From assembly GCF_002706795.1 (NCBI RefSeq), contig NZ_CP017705.1, positions 1,926,001 to 1,990,000 on the forward strand: a DNA stretch of 64,000 nt, in the 5' to 3' direction. This document shows positions 9,298 to 18,537 of the stretch, piece by piece. The translations under genes and the position numbers were made by a program. Every line of letters starts with the position of its first letter. Within the stretch, counting starts at the first letter, position 1. A model generated the notes under the pieces. It was not told where the DNA came from and ran no database searches. It saw nothing but the letters and a program-made list of their open reading frames with translations. The DNA is from Brevibacillus laterosporus DSM 25. GTDB lineage: Bacteria > Bacillota > Bacilli > Brevibacillales > Brevibacillaceae.

Positions 9298-10347
9298 ATG
9301 CGTTTACTTAAGGCCATTGTGCCAATCGTTATGACTACTGTACTTGCCCTGACTGGATGTTCATCTAATGGTGGAAAAGAAGAAAGAGTTCTAAACATCT
9401 ACAGCTGGGCTGATAATTTTAACATGGATGTTATCAAGGATTTTGAACAAAAATTCGATACTAAAGTCAATTATGCCATTTTCTCCAGCAATGAAGATAT
9501 GCTAGCAAAGGTTCAGGCTGGTGGTGCCCAATTTGACCTTATTCAGCCTTCTGATTACATGGTTGATACTATGATTAAATTAAACCTGCTAGAAGAACTG
9601 GATAAATCAGCGATCCCTAATCTGCAAAACCTGGTGTCTACCTTTAAAACACCTCCGTATGATCCGGACAACAAGTACTCTGTAGTATACACATGGGGTG
9701 TAACTGGAATTGCATACAACAAGAAGTATGTAACAGAGCCACCAACAAGCTGGAGCGATCTATGGAATCCAAAATATAAAGGTCGCGTCGTAGTATTAAA
9801 TGATTCCCGTGAAGCTTTGGGCATGTCCCTGAAAAAAAATGGCTTCTCTAACAGTACAATCAGTGAAAAAGAATTAGATATTGCGAATGCTGATTTGAAA
9901 AAACTGTTACCAAACCTATTAGCATTTGATACAGACACTATCAAACAAAAATTCATTGCGGAAGAAGCTTGGATTGGTACTGTTTGGTCTGGTGATGCAG
10001 CCTTTATTTATCCGGAAAATAACAACATTGGCTACGTTGTTCCAAAAGAAGGCGGAACTATTTTTGCTGATACCTTCGCCATTCCAAAAGGCGCTAAGCA
10101 CAAAAAACTAGCTGAAGAATTCATCAACTATATGATGGACCCTGCCGTATCTGTGAAAAACTATGAAAAAATCGGCTATAGCAATCCAAATGAAAAAGCA
10201 CATCCTCTGCATAACGAAGAGTATCGCAACAATAAAATGATTTTCCTGACTCCTGAAGAGATGAGTCGTACCGAGTGGTTAAAAGATGTCGGCGAAACCT
10301 TGCAAGTATACGATCGTCTATGGACGGAACTAAAAAGCGGTCGTTAA
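9298..10347 (+). CDS. potD: spermidine/putrescine-binding lipoprotein
   Basis: A 349-residue extracellular solute-binding protein. The signal peptide ends at the lipobox LTGC with Cys at residue 21. The mature protein begins with LNIYSWADNF, the typical PotD/PotF opening, and has the conserved FDLIQPSDYMV and AFIYPENN segments. The ribosome site AGGAGGA is 9 bases before the ATG. Last gene of the pot operon. Putrescine and spermidine cannot be told apart by eye. Confidence 0.93.
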   Translation: MRLLKAIVPIVMTTVLALTGCSSNGGKEERVLNIYSWADNFNMDVIKDFEQKFDTKVNYAIFSSNEDMLAKVQAGGAQFDLIQPSDYMVDTMIKLNLLEELDKSAIPNLQNLVSTFKTPPYDPDNKYSVVYTWGVTGIAYNKKYVTEPPTSWSDLWNPKYKGRVVVLNDSREALGMSLKKNGFSNSTISEKELDIANADLKKLLPNLLAFDTDTIKQKFIAEEAWIGTVWSGDAAFIYPENNNIGYVVPKEGGTIFADTFAIPKGAKHKKLAEEFINYMMDPAVSVKNYEKIGYSNPNEKAHPLHNEEYRNNKMIFLTPEEMSRTEWLKDVGETLQVYDRLWTELKSGR

Positions 10348-10365
10348 GATAACCTGAAACAAAAA

Positions 10366-10402
10366 AACCTGTTGTCTACAAAAAACGTAGGCGACAGGTT
10401 TT
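10366..10402. terminator. bidirectional terminator after potD
   Basis: Stem AACCTGTTGTCTAC / GTAGGCGACAGGTT around a short A-rich loop, with U-runs on both strands. It can serve both potD and the convergent methyltransferase gene. Confidence 0.85.
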
Positions 10403-10459
10403 TATTTGACTATGTACATGCTAGTCTAGGCTAAACTTGTTTTTATTTATAAAAAATTT

Positions 10460-11272
10460 TTAATCAGGTTGAACTTCTAGCCAACAAGAGCATCCCTCAC
10501 AAATCGGATTGGTACTAAGAACACCCAGCTTTATATATAGTGGCTCTAACATACTAAATAATTCTCGATCCTCAGCTACATAAAAATTAGGGAATAACAG
10601 CTTCAACTTGGAACCACCTAATAAATAAGATGCCAATAAATATTGCTCAGAATAGAAGAGCTGCATATATTCATGTGGATAATCATACGGCAAGAAAATA
10701 TCGTGAACCTGAACGATTACACCTGGCTTTACTATTGGTAGAATCTCTAAAAAGGCAACCGTTACATCAGAATTAGTAAACGAACGATGTGAGCTGTCAA
10801 TGAACAGGATATCCCCTGATTCTAGCTGTTGGAAAAATTCTATGGGGATCGTCTCTAAGGTTTGGCGAATCACCTCATCACATAAAGAATCAATCTCTGC
10901 TCTCGGTTGTGGATCAATAGAAATAATCTTGGTTGATAAATTGAGATCACGAATAGCTTTACGCGCAAACTTTGTAGAGTTACCTGATCCTACCTCCACA
11001 TATCTAGCTGGCTTATGCTTTGCTAAGAAAGTGTATATGGCAACACCGTCTAGTAAAGGCAGCCAATTGTTGCGATAAAACGGTTCTTTATCACTCTGAG
11101 GATAATCTAACGATATAGTAGCTAATGCATCAACATGCTTCATAGTCTCCTCAAGATATTCCTTATACGTACTACGTTCGGTATCCATTTTCTGTTGTAA
11201 TTTAGCATGCGGGGGTTTTCCATATCCATGCCGTGGCAGAGGAACTACAGGATAATCAAGATAAATATTCAA
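10460..11272 (-). CDS. class I SAM-dependent methyltransferase-like protein
   Basis: A 270-residue protein with a Rossmann-type methyltransferase core: motif I YVEVGSGNSTKFARKA near residue 92, an acidic motif II after IISIDPQP, and DILFIDSSH near residue 153, the pattern of the Methyltransf_24/CmcI-like families. The substrate is unknown. The start is TTG with GAGGTGG 8 bases upstream. The gene stands alone with no biosynthetic neighbours, and the C-terminus ends in a short Cys-containing tail (CEGCSCW) that could bind metal, an inference only. Confidence 0.7.
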   Translation of the reverse strand: MNIYLDYPVVPLPRHGYGKPPHAKLQQKMDTERSTYKEYLEETMKHVDALATISLDYPQSDKEPFYRNNWLPLLDGVAIYTFLAKHKPARYVEVGSGNSTKFARKAIRDLNLSTKIISIDPQPRAEIDSLCDEVIRQTLETIPIEFFQQLESGDILFIDSSHRSFTNSDVTVAFLEILPIVKPGVIVQVHDIFLPYDYPHEYMQLFYSEQYLLASYLLGGSKLKLLFPNFYVAEDRELFSMLEPLYIKLGVLSTNPICEGCSCWLEVQPD

Positions 11273-11377
11273 AACAAAGCCACCTCATTTCATACTGGAT
11301 AGAAGTTCTTCTTTCCCTAATGTATGAATGGGTGGCTCTACTGATACCTCGTATTCCACTTAATCCAATGTGAATAC

Positions 11378-11659
11378 TTAAGCAGTAATTGCTTCGCTCA
11401 ACGGCATAAGAATTTCAAAAACTTCTCCATGCTGCAGAATTGTGATGTTCTGTTTTTTAATTTTCATAACAGCAACTTCTGGCTTTTGCTTCATCATTTC
11501 GATATATTCATCAGGTACTTCCCCTGCGTCGCTGATGGTAACACCTTCTACTTCTTTTTCCTCATCCTCAGCTAAAGGTGTTTTAAGAACAACCTGATAA
11601 ATTTCAGAAAATACGCTGTAATTGTTTGTAAATACAGTGATACATCTCATTGTCGACAT
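11378..11659 (-). CDS. small conserved hypothetical protein, 93 aa
   Basis: A 93-residue soluble, acidic protein without signal peptide or membrane segment. It alternates predicted beta strands and short helices (for example VAVMKIKKQNITILQHGEVFEILMPL), suggesting a small compact domain. A GGGTGAGG ribosome site precedes two candidate starts, at 11659 and 11650; the first is very close to the site, so the second may be the true one. The coding frame is clean and the composition normal. No function is proposed. It lies downstream of the aspartokinase gene but 172 bases away. Confidence 0.65.
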   Translation of the reverse strand: MSTMRCITVFTNNYSVFSEIYQVVLKTPLAEDEEKEVEGVTISDAGEVPDEYIEMMKQKPEVAVMKIKKQNITILQHGEVFEILMPLSEAITA

Positions 11660-11831
11660 GTTTCCTCACCCTTTCTTTTACATGTTGAATATCCGTGCCT
11701 GTTTTGTTGTCTGTTCTACCTTTATAAGATATCCAAATCATGTACGATCTATCAACCTTGAATAGGGGTATCTCTGATGTTACACGTAGGAAATCATGTC
11801 CAGACAACGGACAACCTTGCACTTATCTATT

Positions 11832-13208
11832 TTAGCATATTCCTAGCGAAAGCTCTTCTTCTTTATAAAACTCTTGGTACAAAGCTATGACAGCATGATC
11901 TGCATCCCCTGCTCTTACACCAAACATTAAATTCACTTCAGATGATCCTTGGTTAATCATTTCGATATTAATGTCTGCGATGGCAAGCGCGGTTGCTGCC
12001 CGAGCAGAAATACCTACAGAAGACCGCATTCCCTCTCCTACCAGCATAACAAGAGCCATATTATATTGTACATGCACATCGTCCACATGCAACTCATTTT
12101 TTATGCGAGATACAATTCGAGCCTCTTTCTCCTTAGTGAGCTGATGCTGGCGAAGAATGACCGTAATATCATCAATGCCAGATGGACTATGTTCATAGGA
12201 CAAATGCTCTTCCTCAAGGATCTGCAAAAGTCTTCTACCAAAGCCGATCTCTTTATTCATCAAGTATTTACTCACATAAATGCGACAAAATCCCACATCA
12301 CTAGCAATACCGGCTACAATCCGTGAAGAATTATCCCGTCTGGTCACAATTTTTGTACCTGGTGCTGTGGGATTATTGGTATTCTTTATGCAAACAGGAA
12401 TTTCCGCTCGAAAAGCAGGTATTAACGCTTCCTCATGGAAAACCGAAAACCCAGCGTATGATAATTCCCGCATTTCTCGATACGTTATCTCCTTTATTTT
12501 ACATGGATTAGGAACTAAATGTGGATTTACCGCGTACACCGAATCAACATCAGTAAAATTTTCATACAGCTCTGCTCTAACAGCAGCGGCTAAAATGGAG
12601 CCGGTCACATCAGAACCTCCACGTGAAAAGGTTGTTAGCTTACCTTCCTGTGTATAACCAAAAAAACCAGGAAATATTAGCAATCCTTCTTTCTCTTTTA
12701 ATAAAGCTAATTTCTCATAAGCTTCTGGAAGTACTTGAGCATTGCCATATTCACCACTGACTAGAAGACCCGCATCTCTCGGATTAATGTACGTAGCAGG
12801 AGCACCTAGCGTTCTTAGATATTCAGCAACCACTCTGGCACAATTATCTTCTCCTGATGCTTTTACAACGTCCATAAAGCCTTCTGAGTCTGTCCCATCC
12901 CATTGTAATAATTTTTGAAGGTCAGCAATGATTGCCCCTATGCATGTTGGTGATAATTGTAATTCGGAGCAAATTTCTTGATAACGATCTACAACCGCCT
13001 GCCATTCCTCCTGAGCCTGCCCGTGTTCAATCTGTTTGGTCCCAAATGTAATCAGTAAATCAGTGACCTTAACATCTTCCTTATAACGCTTTCCAGGAGC
13101 TGAGACCACGATAAGCCTACGAGTCTCATCATTCAGAATGATCTGACATACTTTTCGAATCTGTTCGGCATTAGCCAAGGAAGTACCACCAAATTTACAC
13201 ACTTTCAT
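11832..13208 (-). CDS. aspartate kinase (YclM/ThrD-like, monofunctional)
   Basis: A 458-residue aspartokinase, first step of the aspartate pathway to lysine, threonine and methionine. KFGGTS (residues 5-10) is the nucleotide-binding opening, VVSAPGKR and the SRGGSDVTG block are catalytic, and two ACT-type regulatory domains fill the last 150 residues. The pattern VSAPGKRYKEDVKVTDLLI closely resembles Bacillus YclM (aspartokinase III). A GGAGGG ribosome site is 6 bases before the ATG. No T-box or lysine riboswitch could be recognised upstream. Confidence 0.93.
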   Translation of the reverse strand: MKVCKFGGTSLANAEQIRKVCQIILNDETRRLIVVSAPGKRYKEDVKVTDLLITFGTKQIEHGQAQEEWQAVVDRYQEICSELQLSPTCIGAIIADLQKLLQWDGTDSEGFMDVVKASGEDNCARVVAEYLRTLGAPATYINPRDAGLLVSGEYGNAQVLPEAYEKLALLKEKEGLLIFPGFFGYTQEGKLTTFSRGGSDVTGSILAAAVRAELYENFTDVDSVYAVNPHLVPNPCKIKEITYREMRELSYAGFSVFHEEALIPAFRAEIPVCIKNTNNPTAPGTKIVTRRDNSSRIVAGIASDVGFCRIYVSKYLMNKEIGFGRRLLQILEEEHLSYEHSPSGIDDITVILRQHQLTKEKEARIVSRIKNELHVDDVHVQYNMALVMLVGEGMRSSVGISARAATALAIADINIEMINQGSSEVNLMFGVRAGDADHAVIALYQEFYKEEELSLGIC

Positions 13209-13343
13209 GTCGTTCCCTCCACCATTCTGTATTGCTTCTCTTTGGGTTGTACACTATCCTACCTCTTGCTTTTCCATATGTCTATTACACAAGCTCACAT
13301 TTCATAATTTTTTACAGTTCCATCCCAAAATAAGGAAGAATGA

Positions 13344-13376
13344 GATGCTACCATTCCTGATATGGCAGGTAGCATC
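13344..13376 (-). terminator. hairpin between cardiolipin synthase and aspartokinase genes
   Basis: A perfect 9-bp stem (GATGCTACC / GGTAGCATC) with a 15-base loop, 110 bases beyond the cardiolipin synthase stop. The following reverse-strand bases are pyrimidine-rich but lack a strict U-run, so it is a weak terminator or a structured leader of the aspartokinase gene. Confidence 0.5.
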
Positions 13377-13484
13377 CCCTTATTCGACCTTCTACTTTTT
13401 ACACTCTACCACATAATCCATTCCATGAAAACTATTGTCCTTGTGAGGTGTACATTTCGTGCAAAAATTTTTATGGCGTGATCA

Positions 13485-15002
13485 TTAGAGAAGAGGGGAG
13501 AATAGCCGGGCTACAGATTCTACATATTTACGCCCAATTAATTTAGGTTCTTCTCTGCTTATCCTACTATTACTAATATCCTGTTCAAATTGTTTCGTTA
13601 GCTCTTGAATCAAAAGTGATCTTCCATAGCAAAGCGCGTTAACTTCAAAATTGAGATAAAAACTCCGGAAATCCCAATTGCTCGTTCCCACTAATGCTAG
13701 ATTATCATCGACTAGTAGCACTTTTGCATGTAAGAAACCCTTGTCGTACAGATAAATGCTAACCCCTGCTTTTTTTAACTCATCTAGGAAGCTTTGGGAA
13801 GCATAGTAGACCAGCTTACTGTCAGGAATGCCTGGTAGGACAAGCGTTACCTCTACTCCTGCCTGCGCAATCGTGCACAAAGCTACCAGCAATACCTCAT
13901 CGGGGATAAAGTAGGGGGAAGTAATTCTTACCGATTTTTCTGCACGCATGATCATTTGCAGGAATGCTTGGCGAATTGGTTCCCAACGTTCTCTAGGGTC
14001 GGTCGCTACCACCTGAATCATATGCTTATTCTTGTGCTCATAAGTAGGTTCAACTATTGATTTGTACACCTCTTCATCTTGCTTCTGCGTCTCAGAATAA
14101 CTATTTTCTGTAGCAGAATTGGTCATATCTATGGTAAGACCAGATACCATCTTCCAGTCTTGAATAAAGATTTTTTGAAGCTCGCATGTAGCTTCTCCAG
14201 TTACCTGTATATGAGTATCTCGCCAAAACCCCAGCTTAGGGTCTTCCCCTACATATTCTTTTCCAATATTACATCCTCCAAAGAATCCGATATCATTATC
14301 AATCACGACGATCTTGCGGTGATTACGATAATTAAGGCGTATAAAAGTCCGTAAATGCTTACGTGAACTGAATCTGTAGAACTGTCCACCAGCCTGGCAC
14401 AATTCATCGGCCCAAGCCTCAGGAAAGGTTTTGCTTCCTATATCGTCAACAATAACTCGTACCTCACAGCCTTGCTCAGCCTTTTTCTTGAGTAAATCAA
14501 TCAGAGATCGTCCCACATAATCTCCTTCAATTGTATAAAACAAAACATGAATCTGATACATAGCTTTGTCTATTTTCTCCCATAAAGCAGTGTAAAAAGG
14601 AGCCGCTTTATGAAATAACTCCACGTGATTCCCCTGTGTGAGCTTAGCATCTGCATTCGCTTGAATGAGTCTTACCATCTTTGTAATAGACGAGTCCAAA
14701 CTACTAGTACCCTCTGATTGGGTGGCTCCATTTGTACATCCTCTAGCTAACATCTGCTGAGTTTCGGTGATGTTTTGAGTTACAATCTCCTGATGTTTTT
14801 CATGCTGTCGATCCTTATCTTCTTTCCTCCAATGTCTCCCTGCAAAAAAATAAAAACAAATTCCAAGCACCGGGAAGCTATACACAGCAAAAATCCATGC
14901 TAATGTACGTTCTGGCATACGTTTTTCTGTAATAATAAATCCTGTAAAAATAAGCGTAATACTAAGATGGATGATTGTTGAAATCCAAAAGAAATGAAGC
15001 AT
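13485..15002 (-). CDS. cls: cardiolipin synthase (phospholipase D family)
   Basis: A 505-residue membrane enzyme that joins two phosphatidylglycerols into cardiolipin. Two N-terminal hydrophobic segments (residues about 3-25 and 33-54) are followed by two phospholipase-D HKD motifs: HRKIVVIDNDIGFFGG and HAKVLLVDDNLALVGTSNWD. Length and order match Bacillus ClsA. A long polar linker between residues about 62 and 105 is somewhat larger than usual. A GAGGGTGG ribosome site precedes the ATG. Confidence 0.93.
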   Translation of the reverse strand: MLHFFWISTIIHLSITLIFTGFIITEKRMPERTLAWIFAVYSFPVLGICFYFFAGRHWRKEDKDRQHEKHQEIVTQNITETQQMLARGCTNGATQSEGTSSLDSSITKMVRLIQANADAKLTQGNHVELFHKAAPFYTALWEKIDKAMYQIHVLFYTIEGDYVGRSLIDLLKKKAEQGCEVRVIVDDIGSKTFPEAWADELCQAGGQFYRFSSRKHLRTFIRLNYRNHRKIVVIDNDIGFFGGCNIGKEYVGEDPKLGFWRDTHIQVTGEATCELQKIFIQDWKMVSGLTIDMTNSATENSYSETQKQDEEVYKSIVEPTYEHKNKHMIQVVATDPRERWEPIRQAFLQMIMRAEKSVRITSPYFIPDEVLLVALCTIAQAGVEVTLVLPGIPDSKLVYYASQSFLDELKKAGVSIYLYDKGFLHAKVLLVDDNLALVGTSNWDFRSFYLNFEVNALCYGRSLLIQELTKQFEQDISNSRISREEPKLIGRKYVESVARLFSPLL

Positions 15003-15055
15003 AAAACCACCCTCACTTTTCGTCCGATCAATGTAGGAAAATAATTCATTTGTTT

Positions 15056-15068
15056 GTAGGTTACCTAC
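15056..15068. promoter_or_regulatory. 13-bp palindrome upstream of cls
   Basis: GTAGGT-T-ACCTAC is a perfect inverted repeat located 54 bases before the cls start, in a typical operator position. The cognate regulator is unknown. Confidence 0.35.
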
Positions 15069-15109
15069 TTTCCTTCCAAATCATGAGTAGTAATCTCAGG
15101 GAATTAAAC

Positions 15110-15139
15110 AAAGCCAGCAGAATCGTACCTGCTGGCTTT
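15110..15139. terminator. orphan terminator-like hairpin in a divergent intergenic region
   Basis: Perfect 11-bp stem AAAGCCAGCAG / CTGCTGGCTTT with an 8-base loop. It lies between two divergent genes, so there is no coding region for it to terminate; attenuation or insulation is possible. Confidence 0.55.
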
Positions 15140-15216
15140 AACTGAACGAGATTATTTCTATTTTTACAATGTAAATCGTTGCAAACGTCCCTGCATTTCA
15201 TACTTAGCATTTTCCA

Positions 15217-15244
15217 TTGACAAAAATAATTTTCATTTTATAAT
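15217..15244 (+). promoter_or_regulatory. SigA-type promoter of the catalase gene
   Basis: Perfect TTGACA (15217-15222) and perfect TATAAT (15239-15244) separated by 16 bases. The -10 hexamer lies inside the PerR box. Confidence 0.85.
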
Positions 15245-15252
15245 AATTATAA
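15238..15252. promoter_or_regulatory. PerR box
   Basis: TTATAATAATTATAA matches the Bacillus PerR consensus (TTATAAT-N-ATTATAA) at every position. Overlap with the -10 hexamer implies repression that is lifted when PerR is oxidised by peroxide. Confidence 0.88.
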
Positions 15253-15311
15253 ATTAGTAATTAAAATATTTTTCTTCTGATAATAATTTTAATTAAGGGA
15301 GATGTTTATAT

Positions 15312-16766
15312 ATGGATAAGAAACCACGTTTAACTACAAATCAAGGTGTCCCTGTAGGAGATAATCAAAATTCTCGTACTGCTGGAAGAAGAGGGCCTAC
15401 GACATTAGAGGATTATCATTTAATTGAAAAGTTAGCTCATTTTGATCGAGAAAGAATCCCTGAGCGTGTGGTGCATGCTAGAGGTTCAGGTGCACATGGG
15501 ATTTTCGTAGTAACGAAAAATATGAGCTCATTTACAAAAGCAGCCTTTCTGCAAAAAGCAGGTCAAAAGACGCCTGTCTTTGTACGATTCTCCACAGTTA
15601 TTCACGGTCAGGGTTCCCCAGAGACACTACGTGATCCACGTGGTTTTGCCACCAAATTTTATACAGAAGAAGGCAATTATGATCTAGTCGGTAATCATCT
15701 ACCTGTGTTTTTTATTCGTGATGCTCTAAAATTTCCTGACATGGTTCACTCCCTAAAGCCATCTCCTGATACAAATCTCCAAACACCGGATCGTTATTGG
15801 GATTTCATGACTCTAACTCCTGAATCAACAAATATGCTCACCTGGTTGTTCTCTGACTATGGTACACCTGCTAACTATCGCCAAATGGAGGGTTTTGGTG
15901 TCCATGCATTCAAATGGGTAAATGCAGAAGGCCAAGTCGTATATGTGAAATATCACTGGAAACCTGCCCAAGGTGTTAAAAATTTATCTGCCCAGGAGGC
16001 TTCAGAGATTCAGGCAAAAGATTTTAACCATGCTACCCGTGATTTGTACGATCATATTGAAGCTGGTGACTTTCCAAAATGGACACTCTATGTTCAAATC
16101 ATGCCTGTAAATGAATTGGACTCTCTGGATTATGATCCACTCGACCCGACAAAAATTTGGGATGAACAAAGCTATCCACTACAGGAAGTGGGCGTGATGA
16201 CTCTGAATCGCAACCCACAAAACTTTTTTGCGGAAGTAGAGCAGATAGCCTTCTCCCCAAGTGCAACCGTCCCAGGTATCGAACCATCAGAAGATAAGCT
16301 TTTGCAGGGACGTTTGTTCTCCTATCCTGATACACAGCGCTATCGTTTAGGAGCTAACTACTTGCAACTCCCAATTAATTGTCCGTATGCCCCTGTCCAT
16401 AATCAGCAGCGTGATGGTGCAATGCAATTCCAGCAGCAAAGCTCTCCTGTTAATTATGAACCAAGCCGACATGCGGAGAATCCGGTAGAAGATCCTGCAT
16501 ATAAGGAGTCTGAAACACCTCTTGTTGGATATGTTAGTCGTGAAAAAATTGAGAAACCTAATGATTTTGCCCAAGCTGGTGAACGTTATCGAAGCTATAG
16601 TCCGGAAGAAAAAGTCAACTTGATTGCCAATCTTGCTAACGATCTGGCTACTGTTCATGAGCGTACAAAAATGCTTGCCATTTGTAACTTCTTCCGTGCA
16701 GATCGAGAATTCGGAATGCGCCTCGCAAGTGCTCTGAATGTAGACATTAGCTCCTATGTAAAATAA
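15312..16766 (+). CDS. katA: catalase (monofunctional heme, KatA-like)
   Basis: A 484-residue clade-3-type small-subunit catalase that dismutates hydrogen peroxide in the cytoplasm. The distal heme residues are His55 (in VVHARGSGAHG) and Asn128 (in VGNHLPVFF); the proximal ligand is Tyr338 in RLFSYPDTQRYRLG. Length is normal for the family. The gene is monocistronic, with a strong PerR-controlled promoter and a following terminator, which fits peroxide induction. GGGAG lies 10 bases before the ATG. Confidence 0.96.
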   Translation: MDKKPRLTTNQGVPVGDNQNSRTAGRRGPTTLEDYHLIEKLAHFDRERIPERVVHARGSGAHGIFVVTKNMSSFTKAAFLQKAGQKTPVFVRFSTVIHGQGSPETLRDPRGFATKFYTEEGNYDLVGNHLPVFFIRDALKFPDMVHSLKPSPDTNLQTPDRYWDFMTLTPESTNMLTWLFSDYGTPANYRQMEGFGVHAFKWVNAEGQVVYVKYHWKPAQGVKNLSAQEASEIQAKDFNHATRDLYDHIEAGDFPKWTLYVQIMPVNELDSLDYDPLDPTKIWDEQSYPLQEVGVMTLNRNPQNFFAEVEQIAFSPSATVPGIEPSEDKLLQGRLFSYPDTQRYRLGANYLQLPINCPYAPVHNQQRDGAMQFQQQSSPVNYEPSRHAENPVEDPAYKESETPLVGYVSREKIEKPNDFAQAGERYRSYSPEEKVNLIANLANDLATVHERTKMLAICNFFRADREFGMRLASALNVDISSYVK

Positions 16767-16785
16767 CAACTAGCAACAACATAAT

Positions 16786-16817
16786 AAGCCCATCTCTACA
16801 GTATAAGAGATGGGCTT
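16786..16817. terminator. terminator after katA
   Basis: Perfect 12-bp stem AAGCCCATCTCT / AGAGATGGGCTT with an 8-base loop, between convergent genes. Confidence 0.85.
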
Positions 16818-16824
16818 CCTGCTT

Positions 16825-17445
16825 TTATTTCATATCGCTTTGTTCTAAATTACGCGCTGTTGAGCTTCGTTTCACTTGTTTCTCATTCTTATAGGTACCT
16901 AATAATACATCAAGGGCAGGATTGGTTACCCCGTACCAATAGTTTTCGTTTTTATAGTGATGCCAGAGGTGCATTTTCTTCATCCATCTTCCCCATGGGG
17001 TGATCGGTTGCACAGGCTGATGTGCAATATAATGAGCCCATTCGTAATAAAGTAGGTAACCCATAATCCCTGTTACGAATGCAACCATCAGAGAAAAATC
17101 CTTTGTGATGAAAAAGGCCACACTCCCCGCTATGATGATCAAAGGCAAGCTATACCAGACTGGCAGGAACAATAGATGTAATTGATCAGGAGTTACATGG
17201 TGATCGTAGTGCAATCGTTTCAGCATTGTCAGAAGCCAACGTACGTTTGGTGGTTTCATATGAAAGATAAATCGATGGATGAGGTATTCGCTGATCGCGT
17301 AGGAAAGCATCCCGATCGCCAATGCCATCCATATATGAATACGTTCCATATCGGGAATTAACCACAAAAAGCCAAAAACAAACAGAATGCTGATCACTAA
17401 CACATCGAATTGGCTAAAATATTGTTTAACATACTCCCTCAACAA
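16825..17445 (-). CDS. sterol desaturase/fatty acid hydroxylase family membrane protein
   Basis: A 206-residue membrane protein with four hydrophobic stretches and the complete histidine set of the diiron hydroxylase family: HRFIFH (57-62), HYDHH (79-83), HYIAH (138-142) and HLWHH (159-163). These would ligate two irons at the cytoplasmic face and hydroxylate a lipid or carotenoid-like substrate. The substrate is unknown; bacterial members act on fatty acids, carotenoids or are uncharacterised. GAGGGAG precedes the ATG. The DUF2804 gene lies 54 bases upstream on the same strand, so the two may be co-transcribed. Confidence 0.85.
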   Translation of the reverse strand: MLREYVKQYFSQFDVLVISILFVFGFLWLIPDMERIHIWMALAIGMLSYAISEYLIHRFIFHMKPPNVRWLLTMLKRLHYDHHVTPDQLHLLFLPVWYSLPLIIIAGSVAFFITKDFSLMVAFVTGIMGYLLYYEWAHYIAHQPVQPITPWGRWMKKMHLWHHYKNENYWYGVTNPALDVLLGTYKNEKQVKRSSTARNLEQSDMK

Positions 17446-17498
17446 ATTAAACCCCCTGTTTTTCTATCTCTTTAAAATGATTGTACCTGCCTGCATGG

Positions 17499-18521
17499 TT
17501 ACCATCGTGCCTTCTGATCTTCACAGATTCCCCAGGCATCCTCTATCCTAATTTGGTCGTTGGCCTCCGTTTGTAAGGTTCCATTATACTTTCCAATATA
17601 TTGCTGTAAATGAGAGGATAATACCAAATAATTTTCACGTTTCTCCTGATAATGAATGGGTGTAAAGATGAGTTGAACTCGGTCGCTACTAGTAGTTGTT
17701 ATGCGCCAGGGTTTCATGGGTGAGCTTGGGTCGTAGAGGAATTGAATCGGTTCTGTTATTTTTTCGGCACGCTGTTGAAGCAATAAGCCATTTTCAGTCA
17801 TTCCCGTTCCATCTGTCCAACCAGCTCCGAGATTGCACCCACACCAGCTTCCCCTCCATCGAAAGCAACAAGTCATCCAATTCCATTGGGTCACATAAGG
17901 CCAAATACCACGACCAAAATCTAGACTTGCTGATGTTACTTCCTGTGTAAGGTCGTAAAGCTTACTGCCTACGCGTACTGTACCTGCCGCTGCTCTTCCC
18001 GGTTGCTTTGCTGTATATTGAAATCTGGTATCAGCCCAGGGAATAACCATATGTAAGGCCTCGGCAGTCTCTGAGATACTCATATCTACTGAATAAGCTA
18101 TCCCTTGACTTGTCACCCCATCAACCAAGATCGTTGTAGTCGTCTGGTTATGAGTAAAAGAAATCTGGAGCTTCTTATGGTCAAAATGAACGTCCCCATG
18201 AACGGAATCAGGCAAATATATTCCTCTCGCCAAGGGGACCTTTATCGTTTGTTCCACCTTCTGGCCCGATTGAAGATCGATCAAATGAAAAAACGCTAAC
18301 CCAATATAATCCAAATGACAAACTGCCACCGTAATAATAACTTGATTATTTATAATAAACCAAAAATTCCATTTCTTTTTTCGTCCCCTATGTCCTGATA
18401 TCTGACAATCATGCAAGGGGTAACGCGACCAGCCAATGGCCTCTGGTCGCAATTTTCCCCGTCTGTCACAAAGAACGGTATGCTCTGTAATTTCTCTTTC
18501 AACATTAGCAGGAAACGCCAT
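17499..18521 (-). CDS. DUF2804 domain-containing protein
   Basis: A 340-residue soluble protein spanning one DUF2804 domain. Recognisable features are the N-terminal LCDRRGKLRPEAIGWSR block, the LDFGRGIWPYVTQWNW segment near residue 200 and many Trp residues in a beta-rich body, reminiscent of lipocalin-like or tocopherol-cyclase-like folds. The function of the family is unknown. A GGGGGAGGA ribosome site is 5 bases before the ATG. It starts 16 bases after the BmrD-like gene and may be its operon mate. Confidence 0.85.
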   Translation of the reverse strand: MAFPANVEREITEHTVLCDRRGKLRPEAIGWSRYPLHDCQISGHRGRKKKWNFWFIINNQVIITVAVCHLDYIGLAFFHLIDLQSGQKVEQTIKVPLARGIYLPDSVHGDVHFDHKKLQISFTHNQTTTTILVDGVTSQGIAYSVDMSISETAEALHMVIPWADTRFQYTAKQPGRAAAGTVRVGSKLYDLTQEVTSASLDFGRGIWPYVTQWNWMTCCFRWRGSWCGCNLGAGWTDGTGMTENGLLLQQRAEKITEPIQFLYDPSSPMKPWRITTTSSDRVQLIFTPIHYQEKRENYLVLSSHLQQYIGKYNGTLQTEANDQIRIEDAWGICEDQKARW

Positions 18522-18537
18522 AGTGTCCTCCCCCTAA

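Noticed and set aside
11604-11822. 72-codon reverse-strand frame overlapping the 93-aa protein gene
   Set aside because: It overlaps the better-supported gene in another frame, has no convincing ribosome site and shows no family pattern.
13209-13484. Possible T-box or lysine riboswitch before the aspartokinase gene
   Set aside because: No T-box core or lysine-element conserved segment could be found, and the region is too short for a lysine riboswitch plus promoter.
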